A stretch of 64,000 nucleotides of DNA from an uncultured Muribaculaceae bacterium. Lineage in GTDB: Bacteria; Bacteroidota; Bacteroidia; Bacteroidales; Muribaculaceae. The notes under the pieces were generated by a model. That model did no database searches. It saw nothing but the letters and a program-made list of their open reading frames with translations, and was not told the origin of the DNA. Location of the stretch: positions 55,686-119,685 of the forward strand of contig CAJTKG010000003.1 in NCBI GenBank assembly GCA_910576935.1, in the 5' to 3' direction. Shown piece by piece: positions 44,328-53,273 of this stretch. Made by a program: the position numbers and the translations under genes. Each line of letters opens with the position of its first letter. The stretch's first letter is position 1.

Positions 44328-45182
44328 ATGAAGTCAAAAGACCAACTTATAGACGACTTGCTCACTCTGGCTTTCGCCGAAGATGTGGGTGACGGCGACC
44401 ACACGACTCTCAGCACTATCCCCGAGGACGAGATGGGACGCCAGCATCTTCTTGTGAAGGAAGAAGGTATCCTTGCCGGCGTAGAAATGGCACGTCGAGT
44501 TTTCGCCAAATTTGATCCTGATCTGAAAATGACCGTTTTCATCAATGACGGCGCTCATGTCAAGCCCGGCGACATCGCTTTTGTCGTTGAGGGGAAAGTG
44601 AGATCGTTGCTTCAGACCGAACGCATTATGCTTAACATCATGCAGCGCATGAGTGGCATCGCCACTGTCACCGCCAAGTATCAGCAGAGACTTGAAGGCC
44701 TGAAAACAAAGGTACTCGACACTCGCAAGACCACACCGGGCCTCAGACTGCTCGAAAAAGAAGCGGTCAAGATTGGCGGAGGAGAGAATCACCGCATAGG
44801 CCTCTTCGATATGATCCTCATAAAAGACAATCACGTAGATTTCGCCGGCGGCATCAAAGAAGCCGTGGCCGCCGCAAAGAAATACTGCAAGGAAAAAGGC
44901 AAAAATCTCAAAATCGAACAGGAAGTACGCAACAACGACGAGATCCGGCAGGCTCTCGAAGCCGGCGTCGACCGTATAATGCTCGACAATTTCACACCCG
45001 AACGCACTCGTGAGGCTGTCGAACTTATCCGTTCCATCAATCCTGCCGTTGAAATCGAATCGTCGGGAGGAATAACACTCGACACCCTCCGCGCTTATGG
45101 TGAGTGTGGCGTCGACTTCATTTCGGTCGGAGCGCTCACCCACTCTGTCAAGGGCCTCGACATGAGTTTCAAGGCCTGCTGA
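44328..45182 (+). CDS. nadC: Nicotinate-nucleotide diphosphorylase (carboxylating)
   Basis: A 284-aa enzyme of de novo NAD synthesis (quinolinate phosphoribosyltransferase). It has the early motif EDVGDGDHTTLSTIP (residues about 16-30), DTRKTTPGLRLLEKEAVKIGGGENHR with the PRPP-binding residues, DMILIKDNH, and the glycine-rich end SSGGITLDTLRAYGECGVDFISVGALTHS. Length is normal. nadA/nadB are not adjacent. It is divergent from rlmH through a shared palindromic promoter and convergent with the HAD gene, whose 3' end holds its probable terminator. Confidence 0.96.
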   Translation: MKSKDQLIDDLLTLAFAEDVGDGDHTTLSTIPEDEMGRQHLLVKEEGILAGVEMARRVFAKFDPDLKMTVFINDGAHVKPGDIAFVVEGKVRSLLQTERIMLNIMQRMSGIATVTAKYQQRLEGLKTKVLDTRKTTPGLRLLEKEAVKIGGGENHRIGLFDMILIKDNHVDFAGGIKEAVAAAKKYCKEKGKNLKIEQEVRNNDEIRQALEAGVDRIMLDNFTPERTREAVELIRSINPAVEIESSGGITLDTLRAYGECGVDFISVGALTHSVKGLDMSFKAC

Positions 45183-45190
45183 CGCCTGAG

Positions 45191-45808
45191 TCAGTCAAAA
45201 AGTCTATAGCCGATGAATGAGTCAATCACTTCATCGGCTTTTTCATATAACGACTCCCGCGGATTGGTCGTGGCAAGGGCGACGACGTAAGCTCCGGCAC
45301 GGCGTCCGGCTTCAAGCCCGGCAAAAGAATCTTCAAAGACGACACAATCGGACGGAGCGACACCGAGTGTCTCGGCCGCTATGAGATAACCTTGCGGATC
45401 GGGCTTGGACCTTTCGACCATGGCATCGGTTATCACGGCCTCGAACTTCGCTCTCAGACCGGGGATCTGTCTGAACAGACGCGACATCTTGCGGTCATTA
45501 CTGCTCGTTACTATCGCCTTAGGTATCTTATTATCAATAAGTCTGTCAAGAAACTCCGATACGCCTTCAAAGAGGCTGTATCTCATCGATTCCTCCTGTT
45601 CTTTGAGCAATACAAGGATTTCCTCGCGTATATCTTTGTCGAAATATCTATCAAGAATACGGGCAAGCGTGTTGCCTTTTATCACCCGTGCAAAATCATC
45701 GACGCCGGTCGGATAGCGCCGGTCTATATCATCCCAAAAGTCGGTATAAATGCTTTCTGTGTCGACGATTACACCGTCGAGATCGAACAATGCTGCCTTA
45801 TATCTCAT
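45191..45808 (-). CDS. HAD-family phosphatase, beta-phosphoglucomutase-like
   Basis: A 205-aa HAD superfamily protein with the nucleophile site FDLDGVIVDTES (Asp9, Asp11), a helical cap (about 18-85), the threonine/serine motif AIVTSSNDRK, the lysine motif RSKPDPQGYL and the acidic motif CVVFEDSFAGLEAG. This set fits phosphatases or phosphomutases acting on sugar phosphates; without a lysine-rich cap signature I cannot choose. Minus-strand TAACTTTG at 45838-45831 is the likely -7 box with a leader of about 20 nt. Confidence 0.85.
   Translation of the reverse strand: MRYKAALFDLDGVIVDTESIYTDFWDDIDRRYPTGVDDFARVIKGNTLARILDRYFDKDIREEILVLLKEQEESMRYSLFEGVSEFLDRLIDNKIPKAIVTSSNDRKMSRLFRQIPGLRAKFEAVITDAMVERSKPDPQGYLIAAETLGVAPSDCVVFEDSFAGLEAGRRAGAYVVALATTNPRESLYEKADEVIDSFIGYRLFD
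45208..45244 (+). terminator. Terminator of nadC inside the HAD gene 3' end
   Basis: AGCCGATGAA pairs with TTCATCGGCT around a 12-nt loop, followed by TTTTCAT on the plus strand. The hairpin lies within the last codons of the convergent HAD gene. Confidence 0.7.
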
Positions 45809-45830
45809 GTTTAATAGCGTTAAATCGCCG

Positions 45831-45869
45831 CAAAGTTAATACATTGGCTTTATAAAATTGTTAATTTTG
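45831..45869. promoter_or_regulatory. Divergent -7 boxes for HAD and MATE genes
   Basis: Minus-strand TAACTTTG (45838-45831) and plus-strand TAATTTTG (45862-45869). Predicted plus start is about 45875. Confidence 0.55.
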
Positions 45870-45894
45870 CATATATTTAATGTATTATCTTGAT

Positions 45895-47271
45895 ATGCCG
45901 ACCTCACCACAGTCTCAGTCACCGACGACATTAGGCACGAAAACCATCGGACAACTCCTTGTCCAGTATTCTCTTCCTGCCATCATAGCGAGCCTTGCGA
46001 CATCGCTATATAACATCGTCGACAGCATCTTCATCGGTCGCGGTGTCGGTGCCATGGCTATTTCGGGTCTTGCCATCACATTCCCGCTGATGAACCTCGT
46101 CATCGGCTTCTGTACTCTGATTGCTGTCGGCGGTGCCACGATAAGCTCTATTTTTCTCGGACAGAAGAATCTCAGGCGTGCGACCGATGTCGTCAACAAT
46201 GTCCTCGTGTTGTGCCTTATACATTCTATAGTTTTCGGTAGCATCACACTGATTTTTCTCGATCCGATACTGATATTTTTCGGTGCGACTTCAGAGACCA
46301 TCGGCTATGCACGTGAATTCATGCGCATCATTCTATATGGCACTCCGATATCGTATATATTCATCGGGCTCAACAACCTGATGAGAGCCACCGGCTATCC
46401 CAAAAAGGCCATGATTTCGGCACTCTTGTCAGTGTTGGCCAACATCATCCTTGCCCCGATTTTCATTTTTGTTTTCGACTGGGGTATTGCCGGAGCCGCC
46501 CTTGCAACCATCTGCGGCCAGTTCTCGGCTTTTATATGGGTGCTGATACATTTTCTGTCCAAAAAGAGCTACGTTCATTTTGAATGGCGTGACCGCTTCT
46601 TCAGCCTTGATCTTGTAAAGCGTATATATGCAATCGGTCTGTCGCCGTTTCTGATGAACTGCTGCGCCTGCCTTGTCGTTGTCTTCATCAACAAAGCTTT
46701 GCTTGCCTATGCCTACGACCTCGGAAATGTCGCCGTGGGGGCTTATGGCATCGTCAACCGCACTACAATGTTTTTCGTAATGATTGTCTTCGGCGTTACG
46801 CAGGGCATGCAGCCCATACTCGGCTACAACTATGGAGCGTCAAACTGGCCGCGTGTCAAAGAAACTCTTGTCAAAGGAATATTCATCGGCACGGGCATAT
46901 CTACCGTAGGCTGGATTCTTACCGAGAGCTTTCCCGATATCATCAGCTCTATGTTCACTACCGACCAAACAATGATCGACATCGCCCGCGAAGGCTTCAG
47001 AATATATTTCATCGTCTACCCTGTCGTCGGGGCGCAGATAGTAATACAGAACTATTTCCAATCGATCGGCAAACCCAAACTTTCGATATTCCTTTCGCTC
47101 ACCCGTCAGCTTATATTCCTGTTGCCGCTCCTATGGATTCTGCCGGTACGCTTTGGCGTTGACGGTGTGTGGGCAAGCATGGCCGGCAGCGATTTTCTCG
47201 CTTTCGTTCTTGCTCTGTCGACTGTATTGATCACAAGTCCCGGGATAAAACGGGCATTAACAAAAAAATAA
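45895..47271 (+). CDS. MATE family efflux transporter
   Basis: A 458-aa inner-membrane antiporter with 12 hydrophobic helices in two halves of six. The N-terminal half has the pattern LVQYSLPAIIASLATSLYNIVDSIFIGRGVGAMAI and a proline-rich VNRTTMF segment in the middle; the C-terminal half has GMQPILGYNYGA and FFQSIGKPKLS. These fit the MATE fold, which exports drugs or metabolites with sodium or proton exchange; the substrate is unknown. An ATG five codons upstream (45880) would leave a leader of only about 5 nt after the predicted transcript start, so the later one is preferred. The FAD gene starts 1 bp after the stop. Confidence 0.88.
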   Translation: MPTSPQSQSPTTLGTKTIGQLLVQYSLPAIIASLATSLYNIVDSIFIGRGVGAMAISGLAITFPLMNLVIGFCTLIAVGGATISSIFLGQKNLRRATDVVNNVLVLCLIHSIVFGSITLIFLDPILIFFGATSETIGYAREFMRIILYGTPISYIFIGLNNLMRATGYPKKAMISALLSVLANIILAPIFIFVFDWGIAGAALATICGQFSAFIWVLIHFLSKKSYVHFEWRDRFFSLDLVKRIYAIGLSPFLMNCCACLVVVFINKALLAYAYDLGNVAVGAYGIVNRTTMFFVMIVFGVTQGMQPILGYNYGASNWPRVKETLVKGIFIGTGISTVGWILTESFPDIISSMFTTDQTMIDIAREGFRIYFIVYPVVGAQIVIQNYFQSIGKPKLSIFLSLTRQLIFLLPLLWILPVRFGVDGVWASMAGSDFLAFVLALSTVLITSPGIKRALTKK

Positions 47272-47272
47272 G

Positions 47273-48829
47273 ATGCTGAAGACCCTGAATATGCGCGTCA
47301 CGCCCAAAGTGGCCGCCGTCAACAACCTTCTCTTGGCCGAAACCGCTCGAATGCTGTCGGTCGCTCCGTCACGTATCAGGAAACTCGAGATAGTCCGGCG
47401 TTCGATTGACGCGCGCCAGCGTCAGGTCGTGGTAAACCTCACTGTCGATGCTCATATCGATACTGTCGAGGCCGGCACTAACGACTTCATCCCTATCGTC
47501 TATGACAACGTCTCGGGACGCCCGCAGGTAGTTGTTGTCGGAGCAGGTCCGGCGGGTCTCTTCGCGGCTCTCAGGCTCATCGAAGCCGGGTTGCGCCCTG
47601 TCGTGCTCGAACGCGGCAAAGACGTCGACAGCCGCCGCCTCGACCTCGCGGCAATAAATCGCAAGAATATAGTCGACCCCGATTCAAACTATTGCTTCGG
47701 CGAGGGCGGCGCGGGAGCATTCTCCGACGGCAAACTGTATACGCGCAGCAAAAAACGCGGTTCGGTCGAAAAAGTCTTACAGATCTTTGTTACTCACGGA
47801 GCGAAGCGCGACATTCTCGTCGACGCGCATCCACATATCGGCACAGACAAACTGCCCGAAGTCATAAAAAACATGCGAGAGACCATCATCGCCTCAGGCG
47901 GTGAGATACACTTCTCGACCCGCGTCACCGATATTGTCATCAAAGACAACGAAGCCCGCGGCGTCATAACCGCCGACGGCACGGAATATTATGGACCTGT
48001 CATCATGGCTACCGGCCACTCTGCCCGCGACATCTACAGAATGCTCGACGCCAAGGGCATCGCCATGACACCCAAAGGCATTGCCGTAGGCGTTCGCCTC
48101 GAGCACCCCCAGAAGCTTGTCGACCGCATACAATACCACAGCAGCGAGGGCCGCGGGCGCTATCTCCCGGCTGCCGAATACTCGATGCTGACGCGCGTCG
48201 GTGACCGCGCCGTCTATTCATTCTGCATGTGTCCCGGCGGATTCATCATCCCCGCCGCAAGCGATGGCGGACAACTCGTAGTCAACGGCATGTCACCCTC
48301 AAACCGCGGTACAAAATGGGCAAACTCCGGCATGGTTGTAGAGGTCTTGCCCGAAGACATTCCTGAATACGACCGGCTCGGTCCGCTCAAAATGATGGGC
48401 TTTCAGGAAGACATCGAAAAACGCTTTTTCGAAGCCTCGGGCCATACCCAACAAGCGCCCGCACAAAGAATGATCGATTTTACAAACGGCAGACTGTCGG
48501 CCTCATTGCCCGAAACCTCTTATGCCCCGGGCATCGTTCCGGCGCGCATCGATCTGTTGTTGCCGCCAATGATTGCAAGCCGTCTACAGAAAGGTTTCAT
48601 AGAGTTCGGACGCAAATCACGCGGTTTTCTCACCAACGAAGCCGTGTTGATTGGCGATGAGACGCGAACCTCATCGCCCGTGCAGATCAACCGCGACAAA
48701 GAGACATTGTGTCACACAACGATAAAGAACCTCTATCCCTGCGGCGAAGGTGCAGGCTTTGCCGGCGGCATAGTCTCCGCAGCCATCGACGGCATCCGCT
48801 GTGCCGAGTCAATCGCCCGGAAGCAGTGA
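47273..48829 (+). CDS. FAD-dependent oxidoreductase of unknown substrate
   Basis: A 518-aa flavoprotein. The Rossmann FAD motif is VVVGAGPAGLFAALRL (glycines at about 90-95), then GEGGAGAFSDGKLYTR and, near the end, YPCGEGAGFAGGIVSAAIDG, which closes the FAD site. The N-terminal 80 residues are a separate domain. This architecture matches the uncharacterised FAD-dependent dehydrogenase group (COG2509-like). Reaction unknown. It overlaps in purpose with the MATE gene only by sharing its transcript (1-bp gap) and is convergent with cas13b, the start of the accessory region. Confidence 0.85.
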   Translation: MLKTLNMRVTPKVAAVNNLLLAETARMLSVAPSRIRKLEIVRRSIDARQRQVVVNLTVDAHIDTVEAGTNDFIPIVYDNVSGRPQVVVVGAGPAGLFAALRLIEAGLRPVVLERGKDVDSRRLDLAAINRKNIVDPDSNYCFGEGGAGAFSDGKLYTRSKKRGSVEKVLQIFVTHGAKRDILVDAHPHIGTDKLPEVIKNMRETIIASGGEIHFSTRVTDIVIKDNEARGVITADGTEYYGPVIMATGHSARDIYRMLDAKGIAMTPKGIAVGVRLEHPQKLVDRIQYHSSEGRGRYLPAAEYSMLTRVGDRAVYSFCMCPGGFIIPAASDGGQLVVNGMSPSNRGTKWANSGMVVEVLPEDIPEYDRLGPLKMMGFQEDIEKRFFEASGHTQQAPAQRMIDFTNGRLSASLPETSYAPGIVPARIDLLLPPMIASRLQKGFIEFGRKSRGFLTNEAVLIGDETRTSSPVQINRDKETLCHTTIKNLYPCGEGAGFAGGIVSAAIDGIRCAESIARKQ

Positions 48830-48849
48830 TCGCTCCACCGCTCCGCCTT

Positions 48850-51800
48850 TTACCGCTTGGGGCGGCGTTTGCGTTCGGCATCGAACATCGCTGATATTCT
48901 CTCGGCTATCTGAGGCAGTGAAGTCTCTGACGAGAGGGTGATCTCTCGGGCATATTCGTTGTGACAAAAGCCGTTACGGATATTGATCAATATCTGCCCG
49001 TGGCCTGCATACGGAATTTTGCCGATGTCGCTTATCAGCCTGTTGAAACTTTTTAAAGTGTCGGGCGATATTCTAATTCCGGCACTGTCGGCTCTCGCTA
49101 TGATGCTCTGCTCCATCGCATGTACCATCTTCATGACTTCTACACGTTTGAGGTCATATCGTGACAATTCTTCCTCGAGCATAGCCCGGTCAATCTCAAG
49201 CTTGACATCCTTGATGCCGTCGATATTTTTTATATAAGGCAGAAGCGATTTGAGTCGCGGCTCGCTGTTATAGCGGTAGAATTCGCCGTAGCGTTTGATC
49301 TTTATCTCCTCTTTCTGTCTGATAGTAAGCGTGATGTCGCCGACCTTGAGAGTGATGACGAATGGCACCGTCGTTTCGAGTATCGAATCCTTCGCGTCGG
49401 GCAGTATGTCTTTCAACTTAAACTTACTCAGCGACTCTTTTTCTATTCCGTCAATGCCGAGAAGTATATCCTTGGCCATCAAGAACATCAGCTTATCCTG
49501 AACGGCATAACGTCGCAGCACGCGTTCGTTGTCATCATAGACGGCATAATCTTTTTTCAGGCGTTCGGCAGCCAGTTGCACGATACTATCATCTTTAAGA
49601 TGGTTTGTCTGCCAATATTCGGGATTTTCATTGTAGATCGATTCGAGAGATTTTTTAAGCATGAACAGGTTTGGCTTAAAATCTTTCCGTTTGCTCATTT
49701 TCACACACAACTCCTCGGGCGACAGATACTTGGCTGTCGCACATTTGTCGTCTTTACCGGCCGCCAGACGGTCAAACACTTCGTAGTGTCTTCGCCATTG
49801 GTAGAACCGTTGATTATCGTCTTTGAGCACATGTGTGAAATACCGGTTTATCAGATTAGCCATGCTCAATTTGCGGTCGCCGGCAGGTTCGGTCAGCACT
49901 TTGGCCGCACGCATTATAGCCTCGGCTCGACCCGTAAACATGCCGCGCGGCAACTCGAAACCGTGGGGAAAGTCGACATCCCCGATTTTCAGATAGCGTC
50001 CGGCAAGCGCTTTTATGCTCTCCCGGTCACGCGTCTGCCATTTGGCGCGGTCGGGATGCAGGAAAGGCAGTTTCTCAAGATCGACCGGGCCGAGTCCCTG
50101 CTTTGATTTCAGATATCTGAGCCGACATGCGAGATATACTTTATAGAAATCATAAACCCTGAATTCATCCGAATTATAATTGACAAAAGCCTCGGCTATA
50201 AACGGATGTCCCAGTTTGTCAACCATCGCTTTAATCTCTCTTGTCGATAATTTTGACAAAGCCAATGCACTTTGCAATGAGTTGAAATTGGCCGAAGTCA
50301 TCTTATCTTTGGTCTCGGATTTCGGCGAAAAATACATTATATCGCGCGACAGGCGCGAGGCTATTGCGCCGGGGCGCAAATCTGTTTTCTTGTCAGGTTT
50401 CACACTGCGGTCAGTCAGCCGCGTGAGTCTTTTGTCAAAGCGCTTGATCTCGCACTCGGTTTTCTCGACCATATCATTTATCACAATCTGCGCCTTACAG
50501 GCGAATAGCGGATTTGCGCTTGCCTCGGGGTTCTCGATAAACATCTTTATCTTTACAGGCAAGTCCTCAAGCGTGAGTGGACTGTAGCGTTGCCCGTCCC
50601 AACCGTCGAATTTACCGTCGCGGATATTCTTAAATAGTTTATTATATGCAGCAATATACGACATTATGATCTTTTCGGCGCTCTGCCCGTCGGCCACAGC
50701 CTTGGGGTAAGCGTCACAGAGAAGCTTGTAGAATATCAGACCGGGCAGTTCATAGACACTCAGCCAGGCATTGGGCGAGTAAAGTTTGATTTGTTTGGCA
50801 TCGGTTATAGCCTCGCCCTTGTCTTTTAGCGACGGCAGATAGAGCCGCGGCTCGCGGTCGCCACCGATAGCGCGTAATCCTACGCGATTGTTGTCGAAGA
50901 CATAGTTGGCCTTCGTGTCGGTAATGTATGGATTCATGTCGGCATGGTCAGGCTGCAGCTCCTCGACCTCAACACCTTTGTCGTTAAGTTTCGTGACAGT
51001 CGGTTTGAACATAGACGTATAATCGCGCCGACGAGCCGCCTCGATTTCGTCGATACGGCCGAACCCGTTGATTTCTTTCTGCAATATACGCAGAGTGTCG
51101 GCGCCTTTGTCGGCAAGACATTGTTTCATATAGAATTTGAAGCGATAATTACCCATGTGTACCATGAAACGCAACTTGTCAAACATTTTCATTCGGTCGA
51201 TATACATCATTGCCATACGGGCGAAACGATCGCTCACACGCTTCATCTGCACCTTGCCGCCCTTGACGGTGACACCGTCGTCGGTCACCACATCGGGGTC
51301 GTCCGACTTTATATCTACACTCAGACGGCCCTGATCACCGGCCGACAGAATGTCAAAAAGCTCGGCGGGACATTTCTGAAGCTCGTTGAGCATCTCGAGG
51401 CCCAGTGCATAGTCGGGCGTCACAGAGTCATATTTCTCTCGCGGGAGACGTATGTGGCAATATGAGAAGGCCTCGAAAACGGCCTTGCGTTTTGATTCGT
51501 TAAAATCTTTGGGCCAAGGCTTTATCGCGTCTAAAAACATCGCTATATAACGCCGCTCAAGAAAGAGACAGGCGAAGAAAACAACGCCTAAATCAGAGAA
51601 CGCCCCGTTGTCGGCAAGCTTATAGATGCCTTTGTCTTTGTTGCCGTCTTTTTTATCGAATGGAGCCGGAAAAATCTTCTTCACGGCATCGCTGACGGGG
51701 CTTGTCTTGACATCGGTCACAAAGAAGCGGTCGAAAACCGCCCGCGCCGAGTCGTCAAGAGCCTGATGTATGTAAGGTAGCAATGACTTTTCACCCTCTT

Positions 51801-52251
51801 TTTTGCGAGACGGGGCAGCATAATGGTCATATTCGTTTCTTACACGATTGAGTGTCGGCAGTAGCAGATCGACAAAAAAACGTCTGACTTCGGTTGCCGA
51901 CGCATCTGCCATCACTCTGCCGGCCTTTTTCTCATAATTGAAAAAAGCCTGAAGCACCGGGAAATGCTTCTGCAATAATTTTATCAGTTTTATCTGCTCT
52001 GTGGCCGGAGCATTACGCAATTTTTTCCAGAAAGCAAACTGCGTAAGCTGATCTTCAACCCCCTCCTCAGGCATCTGCATCAGGGTTGCAATATGCTTTA
52101 AGGTGCAATATACATTGTGGCGGGCCATATTGATATACGCGGCCATAACCGACCTTACTTCTTGCGATTTGCCATACTCCCATTGCCAGGATTTGCGGAG
52201 CTTATTTTGCCCTGAATTCCTATTGTTTTTCGATTGATAATTCTGTGCCAT
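48850..52251 (-). CDS. cas13b: Type VI-B CRISPR effector Cas13b
   Basis: A 1133-aa RNA-guided, RNA-cleaving effector. Both HEPN active sites are intact: RNEYDH near the N-terminus (Arg138-His143) and RNGFCH near the C-terminus (Arg1092-His1097). Placing a HEPN site near each end of the protein is a Cas13b trait. Other family landmarks are ARHNVY, MLNELQKCP, LSVYELPGLIFYKLL and LPRGMFT, all similar to Prevotella Cas13b sequences as I recall them. The tail is basic (KRRPKR). The ATG at 52251 is chosen because a TATCTTTG -7 box (52280-52273) lies just before it and would overlap the longer start at 52284. The CRISPR array lies upstream on the same strand. Convergent with the FAD gene. Confidence 0.95.
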   Translation of the reverse strand: MAQNYQSKNNRNSGQNKLRKSWQWEYGKSQEVRSVMAAYINMARHNVYCTLKHIATLMQMPEEGVEDQLTQFAFWKKLRNAPATEQIKLIKLLQKHFPVLQAFFNYEKKAGRVMADASATEVRRFFVDLLLPTLNRVRNEYDHYAAPSRKKEGEKSLLPYIHQALDDSARAVFDRFFVTDVKTSPVSDAVKKIFPAPFDKKDGNKDKGIYKLADNGAFSDLGVVFFACLFLERRYIAMFLDAIKPWPKDFNESKRKAVFEAFSYCHIRLPREKYDSVTPDYALGLEMLNELQKCPAELFDILSAGDQGRLSVDIKSDDPDVVTDDGVTVKGGKVQMKRVSDRFARMAMMYIDRMKMFDKLRFMVHMGNYRFKFYMKQCLADKGADTLRILQKEINGFGRIDEIEAARRRDYTSMFKPTVTKLNDKGVEVEELQPDHADMNPYITDTKANYVFDNNRVGLRAIGGDREPRLYLPSLKDKGEAITDAKQIKLYSPNAWLSVYELPGLIFYKLLCDAYPKAVADGQSAEKIIMSYIAAYNKLFKNIRDGKFDGWDGQRYSPLTLEDLPVKIKMFIENPEASANPLFACKAQIVINDMVEKTECEIKRFDKRLTRLTDRSVKPDKKTDLRPGAIASRLSRDIMYFSPKSETKDKMTSANFNSLQSALALSKLSTREIKAMVDKLGHPFIAEAFVNYNSDEFRVYDFYKVYLACRLRYLKSKQGLGPVDLEKLPFLHPDRAKWQTRDRESIKALAGRYLKIGDVDFPHGFELPRGMFTGRAEAIMRAAKVLTEPAGDRKLSMANLINRYFTHVLKDDNQRFYQWRRHYEVFDRLAAGKDDKCATAKYLSPEELCVKMSKRKDFKPNLFMLKKSLESIYNENPEYWQTNHLKDDSIVQLAAERLKKDYAVYDDNERVLRRYAVQDKLMFLMAKDILLGIDGIEKESLSKFKLKDILPDAKDSILETTVPFVITLKVGDITLTIRQKEEIKIKRYGEFYRYNSEPRLKSLLPYIKNIDGIKDVKLEIDRAMLEEELSRYDLKRVEVMKMVHAMEQSIIARADSAGIRISPDTLKSFNRLISDIGKIPYAGHGQILINIRNGFCHNEYAREITLSSETSLPQIAERISAMFDAERKRRPKR

Positions 52252-52272
52252 AGATAAAAAACTGATAGATTG

Positions 52273-52280
52273 CAAAGATA
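52273..52280 (-). promoter_or_regulatory. -7 box for cas13b
   Basis: TATCTTTG on the minus strand, 21 bp before the chosen ATG, in the 79-bp gap between the last repeat and cas13b. No good TTTG at -33, so it may be weak, with read-through from the array adding to expression. Confidence 0.55.
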
Positions 52281-52330
52281 GCAATTCTTTTCAGCTTTTA
52301 TCACATTTTCCCATTTTCTTGAAAAATAAA

Positions 52331-52914
52331 GTTTCCATACCTGCTCAAATGCAGGCTTCTGAAACAATCCAACCAAGATGAGACAGCAAGTTCTTTTCAA
52401 GTTTCCATACCTGCTCAAATGCAGGCTTCTGAAACCTTATCAGAACGAGACGATGAGCGTATGTCTTGAGTTTCCATACCTGCTCAAATGCAGGCTTCTG
52501 AAACATAAGCTCGTAAATGGCCGCCGTGAAATGAGCGTGTTTCCATACCTGCTCAAATGCAGGCTTCTGAAACGATATCCGCTGGCTCCCATGGTACTCG
52601 CTATTCGTTTCCATACCTGCTCAAATGCAGGCTTCTGAAACGGTTGGGCATGCTTCGTGACCGCGATGTACTTGCGTTTCCATACCTGCTCAAATGCAGG
52701 CTTCTGAAACTGTTACACGTTAACATTATCAACACACTTGCAAGTTTCCATACCTGCTCAAATGCAGGCTTCTGAAACTTGGCAGCAACAACGGTACACT
52801 GGCTCTTGCAAGTTTCCATACCTGCTCAAATGCAGGCTTCTGAAACTCGGAAATCTGCGGCGAAGTGTTGCAGTGGTAAGTTTCCATACCTGCTCAAATG
52901 CAGGCTTCTGAAAC
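52331..52914 (-). CRISPR. CRISPR array, nine repeats, type VI-B
   Basis: Nine identical 35-bp repeats (plus-strand starts 52331, 52401, 52470, 52539, 52607, 52676, 52744, 52812, 52880) and eight spacers of 35, 34, 34, 33, 34, 33, 33 and 33 nt. On the minus strand the repeat begins GTTTCAGAAGCC and ends GCAGGTATGGAAAC; this orientation aligns with known Cas13b repeats (AGAAGC, TTTG loop and AGGTATG are shared). It folds with outer stem GTTTC/GAAAC, inner stem CCTGC/GCAGG and loop ATTTGA. The crRNA strand is therefore minus, the leader side is at 52915 and cas13b lies downstream. All repeats being identical, no degenerate trailer copy marks the old end. Confidence 0.97.
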
Positions 52915-53009
52915 CGTTTTAAAATCAAAACGATATAAATTTGAATAAATTTTGAGAAATTGTAATAGTCTTGTATTCATAATACAACCGATTTATATTA
53001 ATTTCTTCG

Positions 53010-53017
53010 CAAATATA
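53010..53017 (-). promoter_or_regulatory. Candidate -7 box of the CRISPR array
   Basis: TATATTTG on the minus strand, about 95 bp before the first repeat, which gives a transcribed leader of about 90 nt. The -33 element is not evident. Confidence 0.45.
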
Positions 53018-53240
53018 CGCAATTTTATGTTTCTATTTAGACAATTCCTCCATTTTTTATAATGATAAAAGCCATCATACAACCTTATTTTCGCAAAAGA
53101 ATGTGCTATTTTGACTGGATTTAAAGAATTTTATTGCTCCCTTTTGGTTTGTTAAATCTACTTGATCTCATATTTTAATTTATATTTTAGTGGCATTTTA
53201 TCATATTCAAAGATTAAAACTTAATATATTGCGATTTTGT

Positions 53241-53273
53241 TTTGGTGGTGTCGTTTTTAAATAGCTAACTTTG
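53241..53273 (+). promoter_or_regulatory. Promoter of the RloA-like gene
   Basis: TTTG (53241-53244), 21 bp, TAACTTTG (53266-53273), 20 bp before the ATG. A full consensus match. Confidence 0.75.

Noticed and set aside
52251..52284. Longer start for cas13b at 52284
   Set aside because: The extra residues are hydrophobic and unlike Cas13b; the probable -7 box overlaps this segment, so transcription would begin after it.
52155..52819. Several frames of 70-90 codons across the CRISPR array, with repeated peptides like FQKPAFEQVW
   Set aside because: They are produced by translation of the identical repeats and have no independent support.
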